Assembly (NCBI RefSeq): GCF_004358425.1 | Contig: NZ_CP037948.1 | Span: forward strand, 2,108,001 to 2,172,000 | Length of the DNA: 64,000 nucleotides | Direction: 5' to 3' | Source: Qipengyuania sediminis | GTDB lineage: Bacteria > Pseudomonadota > Alphaproteobacteria > Sphingomonadales > Sphingomonadaceae | In this document: positions 57,094 to 64,000 of the stretch, piece after piece | Layout of the letters: the number at the start of each line of letters is the position of its first letter | Position numbering within the stretch: the first letter of the stretch is position 1 | The notes under the pieces: generated by a model | Databases searched by the model: none | Seen by the model: the letters and a program-made list of their open reading frames with translations, nothing else | What the model was told of the DNA's origin: nothing | Translations under genes and position numbers: made by a program

Positions 57094-58305
57094 ATGAGCG
57101 GACGGATGGCATTTGCTGGCGCGATGCTGATGGCGTGCGCCGGGCCGGTCGCGGCGCAGACTGCGCCCGTCGCCGGCCCCCCCGTGCGTCAGGAGCCCGT
57201 AGCCGCGGCGCGGATCGCTTTCGACAAGGAAGGCGAGACGTCGGTCGCAGTGACCGGGCTGGCCGACCGGGCGAGCGGACGGCGGCTGACCGCGGACGAT
57301 CCCGTGCGCGCCGCCTCCATTTCCAAGCTCGTGGTCGGGATCGCCGTCATGCGCCTTGTCGAGCAGGGCAAGCTCGATCTCGACGCCGATGTTTCGGACC
57401 GGCTCGGCTGGCGCGTGCGCAATCCTGCCTTTCCGGACACGGCGATCACGCTGCGGATGCTGCTTGGCCATAGCTCCAGCCTCACCGACAACGTCGATTA
57501 TGTGCTGCCGCTCGATGCCGAGATGGCGGCCGTGCTGGCCGATCCCAGGGCCTGGGACGCCGCGCATCCGCCGGGCCGCTATTTCCGCTACGCCAATCTC
57601 AACACGCCCGTTGTCGCGGCCGTGATGGAGCGAGCGACGGGGGAGCGCTTCGATCTCCTGATGCGGCGGCTGGTGCTCGCGCCACTGGGATTGGAGGCCT
57701 GCTACAACTGGGCGTCCTGCACTCCGGCAGCAAAGGCGCGTGCGGTGGTGCAATATCGCAAGCGTATGCCGACGCGCGATACCCCGGAATTCGTCGCTGG
57801 CTGCCCGGTGACCCCGGCGCGCGATGGAAGCTGCGACCTTGGGCAATGGCGCGCAGGGCGAAACGGGGCGATGTTCTCGCCGCAGGGGGGGCTGCGCATA
57901 TCCGCGCGGGGGCTGGCCACGATCGGAAGGCTGCTTCTGCACGAGGGGCGGCTTGGCGAGGCTCGGCTGCTCTCCCCCGCCTCGGTGCGGATGCTGATTG
58001 CGCCACAGTGGACCTTCGATGGGTCGAACGGCGACCGCCAGGGCGGCTTCCTGTGCCGATATGGCCTCGCCTCGCAGGTGCTGGCGACCAGGGTTCCTGA
58101 TTGCGCCGACGATCCTTTCGGAGACGGGCGGCCGCGCGCGGGCCATGCGGGCGACGCCTATGGCCTGCGCTCCGGCCTCTGGCTCGATCTTGAGCGCGGC
58201 ACCGGGGTCGCCTATTTCGCGACCGACGTGCTCGATGCCGATGCCGGCCTCCACTCCGCCTATACGCGGATCGAGGAACAGCTCGCGCGGGGCACCCGGC
58301 CGTGA
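57094..58305 (+). CDS. Secreted serine hydrolase of the class C beta-lactamase/D-aminopeptidase family
   Basis: 403 aa. The signal peptide ends in GPVAAQ. The SxxK motif is SISK at 75-78, with an YxN-like YAN ([10 protein letters not shown]), and HAG (AGHAGDAYG) in place of KTG. Several cysteines in the second half could form disulphides. Family members include beta-lactamases, D-aminopeptidases and esterases. Divergence from dgcR suggests a role in releasing D-amino-acid peptides, but that is inference. Its stop overlaps the aroC GTG (GTGA), so it may be co-transcribed with aroC. Confidence 0.85.
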   Translation: MSGRMAFAGAMLMACAGPVAAQTAPVAGPPVRQEPVAAARIAFDKEGETSVAVTGLADRASGRRLTADDPVRAASISKLVVGIAVMRLVEQGKLDLDADVSDRLGWRVRNPAFPDTAITLRMLLGHSSSLTDNVDYVLPLDAEMAAVLADPRAWDAAHPPGRYFRYANLNTPVVAAVMERATGERFDLLMRRLVLAPLGLEACYNWASCTPAAKARAVVQYRKRMPTRDTPEFVAGCPVTPARDGSCDLGQWRAGRNGAMFSPQGGLRISARGLATIGRLLLHEGRLGEARLLSPASVRMLIAPQWTFDGSNGDRQGGFLCRYGLASQVLATRVPDCADDPFGDGRPRAGHAGDAYGLRSGLWLDLERGTGVAYFATDVLDADAGLHSAYTRIEEQLARGTRP

Positions 58306-59369
58306 GCTGGAACACCTTCGGGCGGGTCTTCCGCTACACCACCTGGGGCGAGAGTCACGGAGCCGCCCTCGGGGCGGTGGTCGACGGCTGCCCCCCGGGC
58401 CTCGCGCTCGACGAGGCCGCGATCCAGCCCTTCCTCGATGCGCGGCGCCCCGGCCAATCACGCTTCACCACGCAGCGGCAGGAATTGGACCGGATTCGCA
58501 TTCTTTCGGGCCTATTCGAAGGTCGGACGACGGGCACGCCCATCAGCCTGATGATCGAGAATACGGACGCGCGGCCCAGGGACTACGCCCCCATCGCTGG
58601 AGCCTACCGGCCGGGCCATGCCGACTACGCCTATGATGCCAAATACGGATTGCGCGATCATCGCGGGGGCGGGCGCTCGAGCGCGCGCGAGACCGCGGCT
58701 CGGGTGGCGGCGGGCGCAGTGGCGCGGGCAGTGATCCCGGAAGTCTCGATTACCGCCTATGTCAGCGAGATCGGCGGCGACGCGGCGGACCCCGCCGCCT
58801 TCGACATGGGCGAGATCGATCGCAACCCCTTCTTCTGCCCGGACCCCGTTGCGGCGCAGCGGTGGGAGGGCCTGCTCGACGAAGCGCGCAAAGCGGGATC
58901 GAGCCTCGGCGCGGTGGTCGAATGCGTGGCCGACGGGGTGCCTGCGGGCTGGGGCGCGCCGCTCTATGCCAAGCTCGACGCCGATCTCGCCGCGGCGATG
59001 ATGGGGATCAATGCGGTAAAGGGTGTCGAGATCGGCGAAGGCTTCGCCGCGGCCCGGTTGAGAGGTGAGGAAAACGCCGATGCGATGCGGCCGGGGAAGG
59101 CTGGGCCCCAGTTCCTATCCAACCACGCCGGTGGCATCGCGGGCGGCATCTCTACCGGGCAGCCGATCCTCTGCCGGGTGGCGTTCAAGCCGACGAGTTC
59201 GATCCTGACCCCGGTCGCTTCGATCACGCGCGACGGCGACGCGGCGGAGGTGCGCACCACCGGGCGGCACGACCCCTGCGTCGGTATCCGCGGCGCGCCG
59301 GTTGTGGCAGCGATGATGGCGCTGGTCCTCGCCGATCAGAAGCTGCTCCACCGCGCGCAATGCGGGTGA
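58302..59369 (+). CDS. aroC: Chorismate synthase
   Basis: 355 aa from a GTG that overlaps the previous stop. The family signatures are intact: [38 protein letters not shown] and KPTSSILTP, plus [18 protein letters not shown] near the C-terminus. It forms chorismate from EPSP with reduced FMN, the last shared step of aromatic amino-acid synthesis. It converges with the PagL-like gene, 8 bases away. Confidence 0.97.
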   Translation: MSWNTFGRVFRYTTWGESHGAALGAVVDGCPPGLALDEAAIQPFLDARRPGQSRFTTQRQELDRIRILSGLFEGRTTGTPISLMIENTDARPRDYAPIAGAYRPGHADYAYDAKYGLRDHRGGGRSSARETAARVAAGAVARAVIPEVSITAYVSEIGGDAADPAAFDMGEIDRNPFFCPDPVAAQRWEGLLDEARKAGSSLGAVVECVADGVPAGWGAPLYAKLDADLAAAMMGINAVKGVEIGEGFAAARLRGEENADAMRPGKAGPQFLSNHAGGIAGGISTGQPILCRVAFKPTSSILTPVASITRDGDAAEVRTTGRHDPCVGIRGAPVVAAMMALVLADQKLLHRAQCG

Positions 59370-59377
59370 GCGCCCGC

Positions 59378-59917
59378 TCAAAGCCGCTGGCTGAGGCGAA
59401 CCCCGAACATGTCGATCCCGGGATTCTGCTCCGAATTGAACAGCCGGCCGCCGCTGATATGGACCCAGCTCGCTTCGATCGAGGTGCTCCGCCCGAGCGG
59501 AATGCCGATCCCGAGCTCGGGCTCGAACAGCACCGCGCTGCCGAGATCGGTGCGTAACCCGGTAACGGGATCGACCCGCCGCTCCGGCCCGTTGTTGAGC
59601 GAAAGGCCCACGCCGGGGCGTATATAGACCGGCCCCACCGCGATCTTCCAGGCGAGGCCCGCCGCGACGAAATCGGTGCCTGCCGCGGTATTGACCGAGA
59701 CCAAGGCATAGGGGGCGGGCGCGCCGACGGCCTTTAACGCCATGATCGGCGATCCGCGGACTCCCAGCTGAAGATCAGCGCCCCCTTCGCCGGTGTCGAA
59801 GGTGAAGGGCGTCTCGACACCATGCGCGTAGATGCCGGCGAAGACCTCCTGCGCGGAGGCGGCACCAGGAAAGACGATAAGCGCGGCGGGAAGCAGGCGC
59901 AGAAGATAACGGACCAT
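59378..59917 (-). CDS. PagL-like lipid A 3-O-deacylase / acyloxyacyl hydrolase family protein
   Basis: 179 aa with a signal peptide (LLRLLPAALIVFPGAASA). It is an eight-stranded-barrel-size protein. The C-terminal active-site region WVHISGGRLFNSEQNPGIDM supplies His153 and Ser155, and ends LSQRL. In PagL a His-Ser-Glu triad removes the 3-O acyl chain of lipid A in the outer membrane. The usual HxSN is HxSG here, so activity is less certain. The start is 59917 (MVRYLL); 59929 is an alternative. Confidence 0.78.
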   Translation of the reverse strand: MVRYLLRLLPAALIVFPGAASAQEVFAGIYAHGVETPFTFDTGEGGADLQLGVRGSPIMALKAVGAPAPYALVSVNTAAGTDFVAAGLAWKIAVGPVYIRPGVGLSLNNGPERRVDPVTGLRTDLGSAVLFEPELGIGIPLGRSTSIEASWVHISGGRLFNSEQNPGIDMFGVRLSQRL

Positions 59918-60026
59918 GGCCCCGTCCATGCCGCGCGCCGGCTTGCTGAAAGGTGAAGTGCGGCTCGCAGGGAGACGGCACCATTGTCCGCCTTGAGGGA
60001 AAGGCCTATCGCGCCCGCCCCCTGTC

Positions 60027-61427
60027 ATGACCCGCGAACCGGTCCCGACACCCCCGCCCCCCGGCGGCGATGGTTGGCGCAAGGAGATCGCCGCGACCTT
60101 CGCGCTTGCCTGGCCGCTGGCGCTTGCGAACCTCTTGCAGATGCTGGTTCATGCAGTGGACGTGGTCTTCGTCGCGCGGTTGGGCGACCGCGAGCTTGCC
60201 GCTTCCGCGCTCGCCATCGCCTTGTTCGGGCTCGTCATGTGGGCCCTGTCGGGGCTGACCGGCATGGTCGCGGCGCTGATCGCGCAGGAGCTCGGCCGCC
60301 GCCGCCATGCAGTGCGCGAGGTGCGCCGCTCGGTCCGCATGGCGCTGTGGCTTGCAGTGGGGAGCGGGCTCATTGGTATGGCGCTGTGCTGGCAGGGCGA
60401 AGCGCTGATGCAGCTGACCGGCCAGCCCGAAGCGCTGTCCAGCCGCGCGGGCGATTTCCTGCGGATCATCATGTTCGCGATGATCCCGATGGTGGCGGCG
60501 AGCGTGCTCAGGAATTTCGTCAGCGCGCTCGGCCGCCCGATCTTCGCAACCGCCATCACCGGGGTGGCGCTGGGGGCCAGCCTGCTCTTCAACTACGCGC
60601 TGGTGTTCGGCAATCTCGGCGCGCCCGCGCTCGGCCTCGAAGGATCGGCGCTGGCGAGCGTGCTCACCTCGCTCGTCCAGCTGGCGACTTACCTGATCGC
60701 GATCCAGGCCGACCGGCGGCTGCGCCGCTATCGCATCTTCGGCAAATGGTGGCGCGCGGAATGGGGCCGCTTGCGCGATCTGGTCCGGTTGGGCGTACCG
60801 GTGATGATGATCATCGTGGCCGAAGCCGGCCTCTTCAGCGGCGCGGCCTTCCTGATGGGGCGGCTCGGCGAAGCGGAACTGGCCGGACACACCGTCGCGC
60901 TCCAGCTCGCCGCGCTCGCCTTCCAGATCCCCTTCGGCATCGGCCAGGCGGCGACGATCCGCGTGGGTTATCACTACGGCGCGGGCGACCGCGCGGCCGT
61001 GGGACGCGCCGGCTGGACCGGCATCGCGATGGCGGCGGTGACCATGCTGTTGACCGCCTCCGCCATGTTGCTCGCGCCCGAGCTGCTGCTGGCGATCTAT
61101 ATCGATCCCGCAGCACCCAAAAACGCCGCGATGGCTGGCTTTGCGGTAAAGTTCATGGTGGTCGCCGCCGCCTTCCAGCTCGCCGACGGGGTGCAGGCAG
61201 CGGCGGGCGGCGCGCTGCGCGGCTTGCAGGACACGCGGATGCCAATGGTGATCGCGATCTTCAGCTATTGGCTGCCCGGCTTCGGCATCGCCATGTGGCT
61301 CGGGTTCCAGACCCCGCTCGAAGGGACCGGGGTCTGGGTCGGCCTCGCCGTGGGCCTCGTCTTCGCGGCCGTGCTCCTCACCTGGCGCTGGTCCTGGCGC
61401 GAGCGCTTCGGCCTCGTCCCCGCCTAG
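60027..61427 (+). CDS. MATE-family multidrug efflux transporter
   Basis: 466 aa with 12 predicted transmembrane helices in two similar halves. Helix 1 reads TFALAWPLALANLLQMLVHAVD; FNYALVFGNLGAPALGLEGSALAS marks the end of the first half and IPFGIGQAATIRVGYHYGAGD the second-half signature, as in NorM-type pumps. It exports cationic drugs with Na+ or H+. Its start lies 109 bases from the PagL-like gene, divergent. The last 4 bases overlap a possible small gene on the other strand. Confidence 0.93.
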   Translation: MTREPVPTPPPPGGDGWRKEIAATFALAWPLALANLLQMLVHAVDVVFVARLGDRELAASALAIALFGLVMWALSGLTGMVAALIAQELGRRRHAVREVRRSVRMALWLAVGSGLIGMALCWQGEALMQLTGQPEALSSRAGDFLRIIMFAMIPMVAASVLRNFVSALGRPIFATAITGVALGASLLFNYALVFGNLGAPALGLEGSALASVLTSLVQLATYLIAIQADRRLRRYRIFGKWWRAEWGRLRDLVRLGVPVMMIIVAEAGLFSGAAFLMGRLGEAELAGHTVALQLAALAFQIPFGIGQAATIRVGYHYGAGDRAAVGRAGWTGIAMAAVTMLLTASAMLLAPELLLAIYIDPAAPKNAAMAGFAVKFMVVAAAFQLADGVQAAAGGALRGLQDTRMPMVIAIFSYWLPGFGIAMWLGFQTPLEGTGVWVGLAVGLVFAAVLLTWRWSWRERFGLVPA

Positions 61428-61606
61428 GCGAAGACGAGCGCCGGGCGCGGCCTGCGCCGGCCCAGTCCTGCGCCGATTGCCCCCAGGATCAGGAGAAAGG
61501 CTTCGGCAAGCGCGGCATGGGCGGGCGCGAAGCCGGGTTCCGGCGCGATCACGGCTTGCAGCCCGGTATGCGATCGCGGCCGAAATAGGGCCCGATCGCT
61601 TTCCAT
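61424..61606 (-). CDS. Possible small protein with a PEP-CTERM-like tail
   Basis: 60 aa from the ATG at 61606 (MESDRALFRPRSHTG). The C-terminal part has APEPG, then a hydrophobic stretch (LAEAFLLILGAIGAGLG) and RRRPRP, the order of a PEP-CTERM sorting signal. The leader lacks a clear signal peptide and no ribosome site is convincing, so it may be the 3' remnant of a longer gene. Low confidence. Confidence 0.35.
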   Translation of the reverse strand: MESDRALFRPRSHTGLQAVIAPEPGFAPAHAALAEAFLLILGAIGAGLGRRRPRPALVFA

Positions 61607-61734
61607 CCCCTGATCCGCTGATCGTTCCCGCCCATGAACCTGCGCGCACACGTTTTTAACAACCGCAAGCCTGTCCGGCCGACCGTGGCTTGGGGCCATG
61701 TCCTGTCGGGAGGCAAAAAAGCGCCCGCCGTGGC

Positions 61735-61763
61735 TTGACGTCTTGCTGCGCGATTAACATATG
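61735..61763 (+). promoter_or_regulatory. Putative groESL promoter
   Basis: TTGACG (61735-61740) is followed after 16-17 bases by the AT-rich ACATATG (61757-61763), about 10 bases before CIRCE. The position fits repression by an operator that overlaps the transcript start. Confidence 0.5.
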
Positions 61764-61770
61764 CGCGCCG

Positions 61771-61797
61771 CTGGCACTCGGCATGGACGAGTGCCAA
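61771..61797 (+). promoter_or_regulatory. CIRCE operator (HrcA binding site) upstream of groES
   Basis: CTGGCACTC, 9 bases, GAGTGCCAA: a perfect 7-bp inverted repeat GGCACTC/GAGTGCC with the 9-base spacer of CIRCE (consensus TTAGCACTC-N9-GAGTGCTAA). It lies 38 bases before the groES ATG, so groESL should be repressed by HrcA until heat shock. Confidence 0.92.
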
Positions 61798-61834
61798 ACC
61801 GTCATTCACTTATCGACAACAGAAGGTCATACAC

Positions 61835-62122
61835 ATGGCATTTCGTCCCCTGCACGACCGCGTGCTGGTCCGCCGTATCGAAGCCGACCAGAAGACCGCC
61901 GGCGGGATCATCATCCCCGACAGCGCCCAGGAGAAGCCGAGCGAAGGCGAAGTTCTCGCCGTGGGCTCGGGCGCGCGCAACGACCAGGGGCAGGTGACCC
62001 CGTGCGACGTCAAGACCGGCGACCGGGTGCTGTTCGGCAAGTGGTCGGGCACCGAGGTCAAGATCGACGGCGAGGACCTGCTGATCATGAAGGAAAGCGA
62101 CATCATGGGGATCGTCGGCTGA
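61835..62122 (+). CDS. groES: Co-chaperonin GroES
   Basis: 95 aa, the usual length. [16 protein letters not shown], the mobile loop [18 protein letters not shown] and [20 protein letters not shown] are typical. It forms the heptameric lid of GroEL. AGAAGG lies 9 bases before the ATG. It is followed by groEL after 59 bases and preceded by CIRCE. Confidence 0.98.
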   Translation: MAFRPLHDRVLVRRIEADQKTAGGIIIPDSAQEKPSEGEVLAVGSGARNDQGQVTPCDVKTGDRVLFGKWSGTEVKIDGEDLLIMKESDIMGIVG

Positions 62123-62175
62123 TCCTCGTTCAGGTGTAACCTTACCGTAACTTTCCAATTTCTCTCGAAAGGTAA

Positions 62176-63823
<1,648 letters not shown>

Positions 63824-63825
<2 letters not shown>

Positions 63826-63865
63826 TTTTGGCTGGGCCAGCAAAAGCTGGCCCCAACACAAAATC
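63824..63865 (+). terminator. Nested hairpin after groEL
   Basis: Inner stem GGGCCAGC/GCTGGCCC with an AAAA loop and outer stem GATTTTG/CAAAATC. It begins within the groEL stop codon. Confidence 0.6.
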
Positions 63866-63934
63866 GGAACCGCCGACGGAGGGGCGGCCGAAACCCGCCC
63901 TATCCGTGACGCCTCCCAACGATCCAAACCGAGA

Positions 63935-63963
63935 GACCCGGCGAAGCGATTCGCCGGGTCTTT
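63935..63963 (+). terminator. Rho-independent terminator downstream of groEL
   Basis: A perfect 11-bp stem GACCCGGCGAA/TTCGCCGGGTC with loop GCGA is followed by TTT. The best intrinsic terminator of the window on the plus strand. The rest of 63826-64000 holds no gene. Confidence 0.8.
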
Positions 63964-64000
63964 CCACGTTCGGGCGGCGGCCAGGCCTCGCATCACCGCC

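Overview
The window reads as a contiguous piece of chromosome from a high-GC, Gram-negative alphaproteobacterium of the order Sphingomonadales, most likely an Erythrobacter/Altererythrobacter-type organism. The evidence is a crtY-crtI-crtB carotenoid cluster, two TonB-dependent receptors, tandem DUF885 lipoproteins, a BamF-type (DUF3035) lipoprotein, and several families of short palindromic repeats common in this group. Species assignment is inference. Apart from one AT-richer stretch (about 20.15-22.13 kb) and one AT-richer block inside a carboxylase gene (about 39.68-40.32 kb), base use is uniform.

Layout. 1-3.5 kb: 3' part of an inositol-monophosphatase-family gene, an OmpA-type lipoprotein, a CNNM/CorC-type membrane protein and a SET-domain protein. 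3.56-11.55 kb (minus): a tightly packed housekeeping run: 50-aa protein, gpmA, purE, purK, 73-aa membrane protein, folA, ribF, ileS, lspA, bamF. Most junctions are ATGA or TGATG overlaps. A palindromic repeat lies between purE and purK and another is inserted in frame inside ileS. 11.67-20.1 kb: tRNA-Thr(GGT), acyl-CoA dehydrogenase, TonB receptor, small membrane protein, methyltransferase, dicarboxylate/amino-acid symporter, HTH protein, DUF4142 lipoprotein, a 45-aa basic protein and a DUF188 protein.

20.15-22.13 kb (minus) is the most unusual segment: an AT-richer two-gene unit encoding a GHKL-type ATPase followed by a PD-(D/E)xK nuclease-like protein. The two reading frames look like one ancestral gene split by a one-base change in a run of five G (plus strand). 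I propose it as a candidate phage-defence or DNA-processing locus. It sits between DUF188 and thiC; thiC has a TPP riboswitch. 24.2-27.85 kb: a glycosyltransferase and GH130-like phosphorylase pair. 27.96-33.9 kb: two DUF885 lipoproteins, an amidohydrolase and a MipA/OmpV outer-membrane protein. 34-38.4 kb: crtY, crtI, a LOG-family phosphoribohydrolase, crtB. 38.6-43.6 kb: biotin-dependent carboxylase alpha subunit, Bcr/CflA-type efflux pump, dinB, NUDIX. 43.1-47.8 kb (minus): cysD, cysNC, cysQ, pgl, nudix operon, preceded by a large TonB receptor.

51.2-58.3 kb: an AmpG-like permease, a PBP4-type D-Ala-D-Ala carboxypeptidase, an enolase-superfamily epimerase, a DUF1611 protein, a LysR regulator and a secreted serine hydrolase. 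The epimerase/DUF1611/LysR trio matches the DgcA-DgcN-DgcR D-glutamate pathway, so I read the block as a peptidoglycan-fragment/D-amino-acid salvage locus. The window ends with aroC, a PagL-like protein, a MATE pump, and groES-groEL under a CIRCE operator. No rRNA, CRISPR array, integrase or complete insertion sequence was seen.
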